Shown: in pieces, positions 1 to 12,200 of the stretch | How positions within the stretch are numbered: position 1 is the first letter of the stretch | Layout of the letters: the number at the start of each line of letters is the position of its first letter | Source of the DNA: Hymenopus coronatus | Lineage: Eukaryota > Arthropoda > Insecta > Mantodea > Hymenopodidae | Direction: 5' to 3' | DNA: 64,000 nt | Assembly (NCBI GenBank): GCA_030762935.1 | Contig: CM060881.1 | Coordinates: forward strand, 104,260,501 to 104,324,500 | The notes under the pieces: model-generated | What the model was told of the DNA's origin: nothing | Seen by the model: the letters and a program-made list of their open reading frames with translations, nothing else | Database searches by the model: none | Translations under genes and position numbers: made by a program

Positions 1-95
1 TGTATTGGCATCAAGTACATAGAAGCATAAGTTTTTTAACAATAATTTGTTGCAGAGATGTAGAGAAAGTCATGTGAATGTAACACAAAAGATTT
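1..95 (-). repeat. TACATAG element, terminal fragment
   Basis: The window opens inside a reverse copy. It keeps only the head end, reading GTAGAGAAAGTCATGTGAAT near 60-80 and then a T-run. The remainder lies outside the window. Confidence 0.8.
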
Positions 96-2035
96 TTTTT
101 TTATGTTTATCGTGACAATCGACATTCTTTGCCAGTTTACCTTTCCGCCATCCTTGCCGTAGCGTACCATTCCTGATAGATACGGTCTCTCTTCTCTGTT
201 CTCTATGCCGAGTCAATTGCTGACCAGTTTCTATGAACATCGCACGAAATTCAAAACACATCCTGGTGTAAAACATCAAATCGGATCTAGCACAAAGTTT
301 AGTTTCATAAGTGCTCTATTAATCTCTATTTCTGATGCAGCTTCCTGTGTTTGCCACCATTCATCCAAACTGCAACGTACCCATTGCTCTTCCCGTTATT
401 ATAGACCTTTACATGTGTATAGATTCAGAAGAGAGTAAGCGGCCATTTAGAGTCGATTCAATGTCATGGCGAGTGTTGTAGCAGTAGTGTTCCATTTGAA
501 GATAGGAAGGATATCTCACATTGACTCACAATAAACAATTCCACTGGAAGCTGTTAATCAGCTTGTTTTAAACCACCGGATTGTCCATTCACAAAACAGA
601 CACATTTGTCGCGGACATGACAGAGGCTGTAACATTCCAAAAGCTGCTAACATCCATTGAGACTTACTACTGGCCTTCTGCAAACTTTGTACGTTCAGCT
701 TCTCTCGATTCGCTGGTTTTATTTCAAGCGAATTTTAAATGCGTGGCTGCTATTATATTCATCTAGATCGCTTTACTGATTTTATAATTGGCTTATAATT
801 GAGTTTGCTTTCACCCGCCGTGCCTTTGCGAGAGTCGTTATTGCTTTTGGTTTGAACGTACACTGGGAGGAAATATTAACTACAATCGGATCAAATTCTA
901 AAATAGCTTTTTATATCAAATAGTATTTGGAACCGTTGGCCATCCATAAAAAATCAACATTTAGTTGACCTTGCCCCTTTGCTTCGGGACCTACATCCGT
1001 TTAAATTGTGTGCTATAAACCTGCTTCTTGGCAGACTATGTTATACAACGGTATATCTCAAGACGACATATTCACACCTTCAACATTTTCCACATTTCTC
1101 TGTTTTTGTTTAAATGCAACTAAAATATACAATGGAATGAGCACAAATATCTGTTGTATATTTTTAATTATTCTAACACTAACAGTAGTTTGTGACAAAA
1201 TGATTAATATTAGGGATTAAGATTTCTAGCTTTTTATTGAATAATCAAAGTTTTGTATTTCACACAAAGCTTCAGTTAAAACAAAGTCACATTTCTGAAA
1301 TGATGAAGCGCATGTAAAAGTATTATTAAGCATTATATTTATATAATATCATTATTAAATAATTTGCATCTTGCAAAGTACCTAGCAAATTTGAATTATG
1401 TTTTATTCATATTAACATATCAGCAATACAATCACATTAAAATATTCACCAAAATGTATACAAAGTGTGGAAATTTGAAATTTCATTCACAATATCCCTT
1501 AAGTGGGATCACTTGCATTAATCTTTCTACATACAGTCTAAAGAACAACAATAAAATTTTCAAGTATTATGTGAGTTCTGTGCATTCTATCTCTTATAAG
1601 TTGGTATATCAATTACACTACCCAACATGAAACGTATCTCCGGAAGATAATACGTGATTTTAGTTAATTTTCACACATAAATTCTGAATTAATGACATAT
1701 AATGTCACAATCCAGATGGTTTGAATATTAACATGAAAGCAAGTTATATAATATCCATGCATCATGTTCCTCAAGTTGAGGAACTGCCCTACTTGTATCC
1801 CCTAATGCTAGTATGGGTGAAGGATTTCTGATTCCTGGGCTCAATATTTCAGGAGCCAGAAGCTTCTAGTTCATAACATCCTGCATTTCAACCAGATGAT
1901 TCTGAAAGTGAAAGACCTTAAACAGATTAATAGACTCTAATGATTTAGCATATGACTTAATTTTTTCAACAGAAGTATCTGGACTTTAAGTTCAAAGTTC
2001 AGAGTTACAACAATGGATAATGTTGTACCTAGTAC
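96..2035. other. Unassigned AT-rich region
   Basis: About 1.9 kb without a recognised gene or repeat. The short open frames at 205-438, 581-766, 1008-1220 and 1364-1630 lack any domain I recognise and are compatible with chance. The part from 1,240 to 1,700 is especially A+T rich. Confidence 0.5.
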
Positions 2036-2708
2036 AAAAATCTGATATGTTCGATTCCCATGTCATTCACAGATCTCTGTGACAAATTATTGTTATTCTT
2101 CTATCTACTTCATGCTAATTGAGATAAACATTAGCAAAAATAGTCTTATTACTTGCTTCCTTATAAGTAGCAGGGAAATATGGGAGTACACTATGGCCAG
2201 AACTTGAAATACTTCCGTGTAAGACAGGTTTAATCCCTATCTCTTACATTTAATATTTATGCAAAGTTCAACAAAATTCATTCAGGATAAAAATGTCTTC
2301 AGAGGCTATTCCAGAAAGTTCAAGATATAAATATTGTCATGTAAATATTTTTAATATACGATATTTTAATCAAAATTGCTTAAGCCATTTTGAGAAAAAA
2401 AAATCTCGAACTTTTCTATGCAAAGGGTAGTTTAGGGTGGGGGAATTTTCCTAAAAATCTTTGCATCGCATCTGTTGAAGATACTATAATTAAATACCAA
2501 GTTTGGTATTTTACCGATTTTCATTTTTGAGTTGACAGGTATGCGGTCAGTCTGACACACGGATGCACACACCTTTTTCTAAATCTGGTTTTCTGGATAC
2601 AGGGGACCCTGAACCAAGTAATTTTTGTAGAATCTCGGTATAGAATATTTGGGTGGAGTACAATAATTTCTCTATTTACGTACTATGCATGTGGTATGCA
2701 GAGAAAAT
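2036..2708 (+). repeat. TACATAG element, internally deleted
   Basis: Opens with a TCTGATATG variant after an A-run and ends CAGAGAAAATAAAA. The usual middle block, which in other copies reads GCTGGTTGCTATGTGACTG, is missing, so the copy is about 200 bp short. It lies tail to tail with the next copy, forming an inverted pair separated by only a few bases. Confidence 0.85.
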
Positions 2709-2713
2709 AAAAA

Positions 2714-3597
2714 TGACATATTTTTACTTTCTGTATACGTACTATGTACATAGTGTATAGAGAAGGTATTACACTCCACCCAAAAATTCGATACCGAGAT
2801 TTCGCCGGAAATATATGTTTTAGCATCCGCTGTATCCATAAAAAGTATTTTCCGAAAAAGGTATGTGAGTCCGTGTGTCGGTGTGTCAGTGAGTCCGTGT
2901 GTCTGTGAACACGATTACTCAAAAACCAAAAGTCGGTAAAATACCGAACTTGGTATTTAAGTTTAGTATCTTCCAGGGATGCAACACGAAGATTTTGAGT
3001 AAAATTCCGCAACCCCAAACTACACTTGACAAGGAAAAAATTTAGAAAATTTTGAATTTCTCAAAAATGGCTTAACGATTTTGATTAAAATACCGTATAT
3101 TAAAGATATTTATCTCAGAAATAACATGTATATCTTGAAATTTCTGAGAATAGCCTCTGAAGACTACTTTATTCTGGGAGAATTTTACGGAATTTTGCAT
3201 AACTGCTAAACCGTAAGAGATGGACAAAAACTTACCACACAAAAAATGTAGAGCAGGTTAAGACACACAATTTAAGCTATACACATATTTTTCGTGGAGT
3301 TGATCATTTTTTAGATATTCCTTGTTTTTGGTTTCAGCTTTAAAAAACAACTTTTCTCATACAGGAATTTGTCAACTCCTGTCCACACAAACAAAGGAAC
3401 TTCAGTCACATAGCACCCAGTTTTTGACTATCACTTCAACATATGGTAATCCATTATTTCTTGGTTCTACTTACAATGAAGCAAGTAGTAAGACTATTTC
3501 TGCTATTTTTTTCTCGAATAGCATGAAGTAAGTAGAGGTATATACGTGTTTCAGTGATGTAGAGAAAGTCATGTGATTGGAAAACATCAGATTTTTG
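2714..3597 (-). repeat. TACATAG element, near full length
   Basis: Read on the minus strand this is a complete copy. On the plus strand it starts TTTTTACTTTCTGTATACG, followed by the CTATGTACATAG palindrome at about 2,738-2,752. It passes through the GTGT tract near 2,865-2,910 and finishes GTAGAGAAAGTCATGTGATT before an ATCAGATTTTT end. The 111-codon frame at 2683-3018 is an accident of this repeat, because equivalent frames occur in other copies in shifted registers. Confidence 0.9.
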
Positions 3598-3817
3598 AAG
3601 TAGACAACACACATTTAAAGATATTTTCCTATCGAAAAAATGTGTGTTTTTCTATAGACCAATGACTTAATGAGTGAGCTAGGGATTGAGCTCATTCCTC
3701 ATAATGGCGATTGTTTATACATTCATCAAAGTTAAACTTCATAATTGTAATGAATACTCTGTAGGTACATACATAGTATGTATATTGGAATATCTCGAAA
3801 GCAGTTAACTCTAAAAA
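3598..3817. other. Spacer between two TACATAG copies
   Basis: About 220 bp of AT-rich sequence between a reverse and a forward copy. No feature recognised. Confidence 0.5.
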
Positions 3818-4675
3818 AAAAAATCTGATGTGATCCATTCACAGGACTTTCTCTACATTTCTGTAACAAGTTATTGGTAAAAAGTTTATGCTTCTATTTA
3901 CTTCATGCTAATCGAGAAATAATTTTACTTGTTTATTTGTAAGTAGAAGTGAAATAATAGAGTACCATAAGTTAAAGTGAAAACAAAAGCTGGTTACTAT
4001 GTGACTGAAGTTCCTTTATTTGTACTGGCAGGAGTTCATAAATTCCTGCATGAGAAAAGTAAGTTTTTCAAAGCGGAAACTAATAACAAGGAATATCTTA
4101 AAACAATGAACTCCACGCAAAAATGTATATAAAGCATATTGTGAGTTTTAATGCGCTCTACATTTTCTGTATGGTAAGTTTTTGTCCATCTCTGATGATT
4201 TAGCAGTTATGCAAAATTCGGCAAAATGCATCCAGAATAAAGAGGTCTTCAGAAGCTGTTCCCAGAACATTCAAGATATACATTTAATTTGGAGTGCCAA
4301 TAGCTTTAATATACGTGATTTTAACCAAAATCGTTAGAGTCGGTTTTAGGAAAACCAAAATTTTCCAAAATGTTTCCATGTAAAGGGTAGTTTGTAGTGG
4401 AGGGATTTTCTTGAAAATCTTCGTGTCGCATCCTTGGAAGATACTATACATAAATACCAAATTTGTTTTTGGGCTATGTTGTCCACAGACAAACACACAC
4501 AGATAGACAGACAGACACACTCACACACGGACCTTTCTCCAAAAGTGCTTTTTTTTTTTTTATGGATTCATGGGATCCTAAAACATGTATTTTCGGCGAA
4601 ATCTTGGTATCGAATTTTTGGGTGGAATACAATAGTTCCTATATACATTATGTACATAGTACGTGCAGAGAAAGT
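3818..4675 (+). repeat. TACATAG element, near full length
   Basis: A good reference copy. It has an A-run, TCTGATGTG, GACTTTCTCTACAT, the block AGCTGGTTACTATGTGACTG near 3,990, the block AAAGGGTAGTTTG near 4,383, an ACAC/CAGA tract at 4,490-4,527, a T-run, then GGGTGGAATACAATAG and the ACATAGTACGTG end. It has no coding capacity: overlapping frames on both strands are all below 100 codons and are broken differently in other copies. Confidence 0.9.
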
Positions 4676-4681
4676 CAAAAT

Positions 4682-5083
4682 GTAACTGACATAAATTGTG
4701 TATTTAAACGAGATCCACAGTTTTTATGTAGTAAATGTCTGTCTATCTCTTAGGTTAACCAGTTACACAAAACTTATACAAAAGTCATCCAAATGAAGAG
4801 ATTCAGAGGCTATTCCCAGAAAATTCAAGATAAACATTTCGTTAACTATAAGAGTGTCTTATCGTGCCGCATCCTTGGCAGATACTAAACTTAAATACCA
4901 AATTAGGTATTTAACCGACTGTTTGTTTTTGAGCTATGCTGCCAAGAGAAACACGAACACACACGGACATATTCATAAAAATGCTTTCTTTTAGATTCAG
5001 GGTGCCTCAAAACATGTATTGCCGGTGAAATTTCGTTATTAAATGTTGGTTGGAACTCAATACCTTATTTGTCACTATATGAC
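4682..5083 (+). repeat. TACATAG element, 5'-truncated and internally deleted
   Basis: Begins within the body at ACATAAATTGTGT, skips the middle between about 4,845 and 4,865, and runs through GATACTAAACTTAAATACCA and a short ACAC tract. It loses the terminal palindrome near TTGTCACTATATGAC. It follows the previous forward copy almost directly. Confidence 0.75.
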
Positions 5084-5091
5084 AAATACAC

Positions 5092-5870
5092 AGGTATATA
5101 TTTTTAAGTTCCCCTGAATTAAAAATGCATTTTAGAAAAAGGGTTGTTAGCGTGTGTTTTAGTGGACAGCATACCTCAAAAACAAAAAGACCGTCAAATA
5201 CCAAATATGGTAATAATGTTTTATATCTTCAAGGATGTGACTTGAAGATTTTCAAGAAAATACTCTCACCATAATCTACCCTTTACATGGAAAAATTATT
5301 AAAAAGTTCGTTTATCCCAAAAATGGTTTTAACGATTTAGATTAAAACACCATATATTACTGATATTTACATCATAAATAAAATGTATATTTTGCATTTT
5401 CTGGGATTAGGTTCTAAAGGCATCTATATTCTGAATGATTTTTTCATAATTTTTATAACTCTTAAACCGTAAGAGCTAAACAAGAACTTACTGCACAAAA
5501 AATGTAGATCTCTTAAAACACACAAACTGTGCAATATACGTTTTTCTTCAAGAGTTGACTGTTTACGAGATGTTATTGGTTTACATTTTAAAGTACATAC
5601 CTAACTTTTCTCAAACATGAAGTCACCTTTCGTTTCATCTCTCTTGTTTTGCTGCTGGAAGTGCAAAGCGAACCGAACCTCAATTGTTTCACACAGCGGC
5701 AGCTTTTAAAAGACTTGAATATCGCTTTAATCTAGTGTATTTCCTTATTTCTCTTCCAATTACAAGGGAGCTAGTAATAAGACCAATTCTGTTAATGTTT
5801 ATTTCGATAGCATGATGCAGATAAAGAATAATCTTTTGTAAGAAGTATGTTGAGCAGCTAGAGAAGGTAG
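5092..5870 (-). repeat. TACATAG element, end-truncated
   Basis: Reverse copy without the palindromic end. Recognisable blocks include CATACCTCAAAAACAAAAAG, CTACCCTTTACATGGAAAAA, AAACCGTAAGAGCTAAACAA and the degraded head end near 5,850-5,870. Confidence 0.75.
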
Positions 5871-6129
5871 ATTTTTGTCAAGCATCCACCATTCTCCGAC
5901 GCATCGTTTGGTACTTTTTCGCCCCTGTGTGATACGTTTTCGGTAGGATAGGTTTGAGAGGCACAGCCATTACAGTTTGAGTGTGTGTTTACAAACCGCT
6001 GTATTCCGTAAACATCTAGGCAGAAATCATTAGTGGTCATCTCCTGGAACCTTTCGTTTTGCCATCCCATTTGAGTGGAGGAGCTTATGTTTGTTGATGT
6101 CCTTCATAATACGCTTCCGCTTTCGTGGA
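5871..6129. other. Unassigned spacer
   Basis: About 260 bp between a TACATAG copy and a decayed transposase fragment. A 70-codon minus-strand frame lies here (5858-6070). It may be opposite-strand remains of the same transposon, but no motif supports this. Confidence 0.4.
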
Positions 6130-6300
6130 GAATGTATCTCTTCGGTTCGAAGAAACATCCGAGTCCTACATGATGATGCTCCAGCGCACTTCAGTTAGGT
6201 TGTACCAAAAGATTTGAATACCACCTTTGTGGAGCAGTGAATAGAGAAAGGGGGTTGTTACACGCCTAGTTCGATCACCTGACTAACCGCACTAGGGTGC
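6130..6300 (+). pseudogene. Fragment of insect-type DDE transposase (C-terminal half)
   Basis: Two conserved pieces of the catalytic half of a Tc1/IS630-type transposase can be read. The motif HDDAPAHF at 6,169-6,192 corresponds to the block carrying the second catalytic aspartate (usual form QQDGAPPHF), and LNTTF follows in the same frame. RSPD at 6,272-6,283, usually part of WPPRSPDLTP, lies in a different frame, so at least one frameshift separates them. Stop codons interrupt both. The rest of the gene is absent, so this is a dead remnant of about 170 bp. A related N-terminal/middle fragment lies at 50.5-50.9 kb. Confidence 0.5.
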
Positions 6301-6338
6301 TAGTAATAACCTAGCAGTTGATCGTCCTTAAAACCCCA

Positions 6339-6365
6339 ATCATCATCATCATCATCATCATCATC
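6339..6365. repeat. (ATC)n microsatellite
   Basis: Nine perfect ATC units. On the minus strand it would encode an aspartate run in a 61-codon frame, which is not evidence of a gene. Confidence 0.95.
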
Positions 6366-7040
6366 CACTAAATATTTTTCTGTGATTCTTCGGAGGCATG
6401 TAAAGAGTGTCGTGTATAACACACCAGATGAAAACAGGGAGGAATTTTGGTGAGATGTTTCTCTGATTATGAGAAAATTTGACAATACTTAATTTGTTTG
6501 AACAAGTCCGAAAATCACTGCTATGACAATGCAATCATATTCAGAGAAGACACTTTGAACAGCTTCCATACAATTCAGATGTAAATAGTTTTAACCACTT
6601 GAATAATAACAGCTGTTATTCAATCAACACATATTTTTAATTAGAATTAGTTATTCAATTCTATCATTAAACCTTTTTTGTTTCATCAGTGAGAAAGTGA
6701 GGTAAATAAACCACATGATCCGGAGTATGGTGCTTCCTTAGCAAAAACTGTTCCCTTTTATGAGATCTATCCTTTCTAAGAGTTCGTGCTGAGGTTTTGA
6801 AACCTCTGTGTGTTTCAGAGATGTGTTTACAACAGAACTCGCCTGACTGTATATCACGTTAAACATATGAAACGTTCATAGCTTACTGTTAACTAATGCC
6901 AGGTTTATCGTATATGCTGTATCTCGCAATTCTATTATATGCATAGAAGACCTTTGACCATATGATTATATGGCCATAAGCATAGAAGACCCTAGTGTAG
7001 CGCTAAAAGTTGCTGACCAATTTATTGTAAAATTAAATAA
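6366..7040. other. Unassigned AT-rich region
   Basis: No recognisable element or gene in about 670 bp. Confidence 0.45.
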
Positions 7041-7930
7041 CAAAAAAGATGTGATCCATTTACATTACTTTACCTATCAGTTCTTTGAACAATCTATTAC
7101 TTTAAAAGATTATTCTTTTACCTACTTCATGTTAATCAACATATCATATCTTATTTCTTAGTTCCTTATAAGTAGAATGATAATTTGGGAATATACTAGA
7201 CTAAAGACAAAATTTTTAAAAGCTTTCGGTATGTGATTGACATATAAGTTCGAATCTCTTTGCAAGGTCGGTAATAAAACAAAATAAATATGAAACGTAT
7301 GAGGAATTCCCATTTGAGAAATGTTTATTTGTTTTAAAATTGTAAGCAATATCAAGCAATGTCCCTGAAAAAATTAGTTCTACAAAAAGATCTGCATGTG
7401 GCATAACTTGTGTTTTTAACGAGATCTATGTTTTTATGTTGTAAGAATTTCTCTATATCATACGACTTACCAGTTATCCAATATTCATTCAGAATGAAGA
7501 CAACTTCAAGGGCTATTGTCAGGAAATTCAGGATATACATTTTATTTGTGATGTAAGCACCTTTTATTATGGAATTTTAATCAAATTTGCTATTAATATT
7601 TTAGAAAATAGGAAAGTTTGAAAATTGTTCCATTTGAAGGTTAATTAGGGTTTGGAGATTTTCCTGAAAAGTTTCGTACAGTCCTTGGAAGATACTTAAC
7701 TTATATACCAAGTTTTGTATTCGTTGGACTTTTCGTTTTTAGTCACGCTGTCCACATACAGGCACACATATACAGTCAAACACACAGGCAGACATAAACA
7801 CACACACACGTAAAAATATATTTTTGTAATTCATGTTTCCTCAAATCGTGTATTTCCTGTGAAATATCGGTACAGCATTGTAGGCTGGAAAACGAAATGT
7901 ACATTGCACATACGTACTAGAGAATGTAAC
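7041..7930 (+). repeat. TACATAG element, diverged near full length
   Basis: Opens GATGTGATCCATTTACAT and retains every body block. The CA tract (7,760-7,812) is split. The closing palindrome has decayed to GTACATTGCACATACGTAC, making this one of the more diverged copies. Confidence 0.8.
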
Positions 7931-8390
7931 AAAATGTAAGACAGTGATATGTGGACTTTGTACTCCTTTCTCCTATAAGCAAGTGCACCTAGAGCGTGGT
8001 GAACTGGTTTCTTTTTAAAATTTTGTAATTCCAAACTTAACAATAATTATGTACTTGCAACTCAGTATCAACATGCTACCATGGTATAGAATACAAATAA
8101 AGTACAATGAGGGATATGCAAAATATCACACAAATAATTTATTCACCTTTTTAATTTATGTCTTTTAGAAAGTAACTATTGCGTATGTTCTCAAAAAATT
8201 TAGACCATTATATTAGTAGCAATTATTAATGTAATACACTTTAATTAGATTAAAATAGCATCCACCATTCAAATTTGAAACAACTGACATAGAAAATATC
8301 ATCAATAATTGAGGATATCCTTTCGTCTTTCTATATGAATATGGATATACAAACATGATAACATCTGATTTTAAACAATTTAAAAATTCG
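7931..8390. other. Unassigned AT-rich region
   Basis: About 460 bp with no gene or repeat that I recognise. Confidence 0.45.
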
Positions 8391-9252
8391 TTGTTTTACT
8401 TTCTCTACACGTACTCGTATGTACATAGTGTATAGAACAGGTTTTGCATTCCACCCAAAAAATTCGATACCGAGATTTCATCGGAAATAGAGGTTTTAGG
8501 ACCTCCAGTATCAAAAAAAAGGTATTTTTAGAACAAGGGCCGTATGTGTATGTGTGTCCATGTGTCCGTGTGTCTGTGAACACGATAACTCATAAACGAA
8601 AAGTCGGTAAAATACCAAACTTGGTATTTAAGTTTAGTATCTCTCAGGGATGCGACACGAAGATTTTCAGAAAAAAAACCCACCCCAAACTGTCCTTTAA
8701 ATGGAAAAATATGCCAATAATGGTTGTAAAGATTTTAACTAAACTGCGTATGTTAAAGATACTTATATGTCAAATAAAATTTATATCTTGAATTTTCTGG
8801 GAGTAGCTTCTAAAGACCTATTTATTCCGAATGAATTTTGCTGAAATTTTCAAAACCGGTAAACCGTAAGAGATAGACCAAAACTTATTACACGAAAACT
8901 TTAGAGCACATTAAAACACACAATTCCTGTCATATTTTTTTTTTCTTTGAATTGACTATTTCTGAGATATTCATTGTTATTTGTTTCAGATTTAAAATAC
9001 CTAAATTTTTTCACACGGAAAGTTGCAAACGAACTTCATCCACATAGCAACCGGCATTTATAAGATTTAACTATCGTTTCAGCCTAGAGTATCTCCTTAT
9101 TTTCGTTCTACTTACAAGGAAGCAAGTAATTAAGTCAATCTCTGCTAACGTTTAGCTCGATTATCATAAGGTATATAGAAGAATATTCCATTTAACAATA
9201 ATGTGCTTTAGTGATGTAGAGAAAGTCATGTGAATGGAAGACATCAGTTTTT
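8391..9252 (-). repeat. TACATAG element, near full length
   Basis: On the plus strand it starts TTTTACTTTCTCTACACG with a small CG insertion in the palindrome (ACTCGTATGTACATAG). It passes the GTGTCCATGTGTCCGTGTG tract near 8,547-8,577 and ends GTAGAGAAAGTCATGTGAAT. Confidence 0.88.
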
Positions 9253-10094
9253 TCTCTTTGAACCCATAGGAAACATACAGCAAAGGAAGTAGTAGATTTT
9301 AAGAAGTTAACAATTCGTGCTTGAAAGAATATTAGTACGTATATGCTTATTAATGTTCTCGACTATGCTAAATTCATAGCACACACATTATTTGCGAACA
9401 TTTCTTCTAATATTTCTGCACTTTATTTGGTATTATATCCGCGTCCTTGTCTTCTGAGGTCAAAAACTTTTTTGCGCTTGAACGCAGAGAGAGATCTGAT
9501 GCTCAGACTTTTCCACTCTCATCGCGTCTTTGTTTACATTGTGTTGACGTTCTAAAGCAAATGACGAACATCCCTCCTTGTTTTTCTTTTGTTTGCGACA
9601 GGACTGCTTTCAAGGATAAGAGCGTTACAGCATTTTATAGTATTTCTGACCCCACAACTGCCAGTCTTTGAAATATTTGGGCGCTCTTTATGAGAAGCGC
9701 AACGTCAAGTCAGTCTTGCCAATACAAGACTATGCACTACCCCATGGGCTTATCTCGTTCTCTTGAAGTTGGAAAATGCAGGTTAGACCACAGAAATGAG
9801 CCTTTTATACCTCTGCCGCTACTATATAGCGACTGTAAGTACCTTATAAAGGCGAACGTTTATAGCTTTAGAAGGGAACATTGCGAAAGAAGTAAAGCAG
9901 ATTTTCAGAAACTGCTTTTCCGCATAGCTTCTGACAGAGCGGATTGCGTTTTCGGGTACTTTAAGATACTGTAGAACACGCTTTTATAGACTGCATTAAC
10001 CCTTCTTGCTTTCTTTTAGGTTTCTAAGAAAATTTAAATTCTCTGTTGACAATGGTTGCTTGAAGTTTCCCTAAACCAACATAGGTATTCAGAA
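9253..10094. other. Unassigned region
   Basis: About 840 bp with somewhat higher GC between two TACATAG copies. Frames at 9343-9555, 9447-9671 and 9690-9974 were read and match no family I know. Whether this is unique sequence or an uncharacterised repeat cannot be told from one copy. Confidence 0.4.
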
Positions 10095-10938
10095 AAAATC
10101 TGATGTGTACCATTCGCATGACTTTCTCTGCGTCACTGTGACACGCTGTTGTTAAAAATGATGTCCTACTTCATACTATGTGATAATACAGATTAACATT
10201 AGTAGAAATTGCCTTAATTAATTGCTTCCTTGTAAGTATAAAAAAAAGGGAATACACTAGGCTAAAGTGATAGTCAAATCTATTAAAAGCTGGTTGCCAA
10301 GTGGTTGAATGACCAGGCGAAAAGTGTGAGAAAAGTTTAAATACTTTATTTCTGAAGCAAATAACTTGAAATAACTCAGAGTTGGCCAATTTCACGAAAA
10401 ACAATGTAAATGACACAAATGTGTGTTTTAAACGGATCTACATTATTTATATAGTAAGTCTTTGTCTATATCTTACGGTATAACAGCTAGGCAAAATTCA
10501 ACAAAATTCATCCAGAATAGAGAGATCTTTAGAGGCTATTCCCAGAAAATTCAAGATATGTATTTCATTTGCATGTAAACATCTTTAATATACGGCATTT
10601 TAATCAAAAGCATTAAAGCAAGCTATTATTGAGAAAATCAACATTTTGGAAATGTTTTCCATGTCAAGGGTAGTTTGGAGTGGGGGGATCTTTCTCAAAA
10701 GCTTTGTGTCACATGCCTGTAACATACTAAACTTAATTACCAAGTTTGGTATTTTACCAACTTTTAAATGTCGTTTTATCGTGTTCACAGACACACATGC
10801 GAAACTTTTTCCAAAAATGTTTGTTTTTATACAGCGGACTCTAAAACGTAGATTTCCGGTAAAATCTGGATATCGATTTTTGGGTGGAATGCAATACCTT
10901 ATGTATACACTATGTACATAGTACGAGAAGAGAAAATA
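10095..10938 (+). repeat. TACATAG element, near full length
   Basis: Has the A-run, TCTGATGTG, the head block GCATGACTTTCTCTG, the body blocks, a reduced ACACACATGC tract at 10,791-10,800 and a T-rich part. It ends with the CTATGTACATAG palindrome near 10,911-10,922 and AAGAGAAAATAAAAA. Confidence 0.88.
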
Positions 10939-10984
10939 AAAACGTCTTGCGCATATGCTTAATCACGAAAAGCAAATATGAAAT

Positions 10985-11275
10985 GTTGAATGCATACCGA
11001 GGCCGAGTGGTACAGGCTTTCTCCGGGTTTCCTGGTTTCCCGCAATTCATTCCACCACCTGCTCTGTATCCACCTGACCCTACATTCTTTTCACCGTCTT
11101 TTCATATTATTTTGTGCCTCGCGCTCACACAAGACATTGGGCTGATCATCCATCATAGCTACTCTCTCTTTGATCCAGAGTCCATCTGATCCTCAACAAG
11201 AGTCTAATCTGTCCTCAACAAGTGGACTTTGTTGTAGGTCCTAGAGTTGTAAATCCTCCATACGAGAAAGATAAA
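10985..11275 (+). repeat. SINE family D, diverged fragment
   Basis: The segment TTTCTCCGGGTTTCCTGG plus ATTCATTCCACCACC closely parallels the body of the SINE at 45,893-46,185, which reads TTTTCTCCGGGTCCACCAG then CTCATTCCACCAATTG on its own strand. The tRNA-like head is only weakly visible near ACCGAGGCCGAGTGGTACAG. Confidence 0.5.
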
Positions 11276-11874
11276 CAGCGAAGAAGAAATATGAATTTCC
11301 ATCTTCTTATTTAACTTTTCAGGGTGGCAAGTTAAATAACTGCATACATCGAGCTTTTAGCAAGGAAATAAAATGTATTTAAATTTAATTTTCGATGATT
11401 AGCAATTGAAGCATGTGTCCGGTTAATAATCTCTAAGAGCTTTATATAACAGGAATATACCGGGAGACCAAAAGCTTCGTATTTGACATGCGCAGATAGC
11501 TCTTGTTTATAGAGACAGCCCGACGCTCCCAAAGATTTCGCCACCGTTCCTGCAATATCAGCTGATCGCACTGTTTTTTCTCCGCTTCATAATGATACAT
11601 ATGTGAAACAAGTACTACCTTTTCGTATAAATTTATGGACTGATCAAAGAGAAAACAGTATATTAATCTAAATCAATTGTAAGTTAGTACATTTTTATTT
11701 CAGTACCATAGTATTTAATTTAATGCTAATTTATTTTTCGTTATGATAGTTATTTAGAATACAAGTGGATAAACAGAGACTTTATCCTTGAGTAGTACAA
11801 TTTGAAACGCGACCCGAAGGGGAGTGGATAATAGAGGTTTGACTACTTGTATAAAATGCATTATTTTATCCTAC
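11276..11874. other. Unassigned region
   Basis: About 600 bp of AT-rich sequence. A 79-codon minus-strand frame (11332-11571) has no recognisable domain. Confidence 0.4.
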
Positions 11875-12200
11875 TGACTATTGACACAGCTCACTAAGAA
11901 CTTTGGCCTACTACCCGACCGCAGCGTCCCCTATCTCGGTCCATGACAGACGTCATGGATGGGATGCAGTATTGGGGGGTGAGACGTGGTCAGCTCTTCA
12001 ATCCCCCCGGCCAGTTAATGCGGTCTTCAAGACCTTCTCCATCAAGTAGCTCCTCAATTAGCCCCTCTGGGACCTCACGAGGCTGAGTGCACCCCGGTCC
12101 AGGTTTCCTAGCGGGGGAAAATCCCCACGCCGGTATTGGGAATCGAACACAGGTCTCCCGCTTGTCAAGCAGCAACGCTATCACCGCGCTCAGGAGACGA
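11875..12200 (-). repeat. tRNA-derived SINE, family A
   Basis: On the minus strand the head has a B-box-like TGTTCGATTCCC at about 12,140-12,151, preceded by tRNA-like sequence from 12,200. A GC-rich body follows. Its tail half carries GTCATGGACCGAGATAGGGG, whose near-identical counterpart is in the second copy at 55,970-56,297. Finding two copies in opposite orientation with a shared RNA polymerase III-type head supports a SINE rather than a gene; the 64-codon frame inside it is incidental. Confidence 0.8.

Noticed and set aside
6300..6485. Protein with a poly-aspartate tract
   Set aside because: The tract is an ATC microsatellite, and the frame has no other feature.
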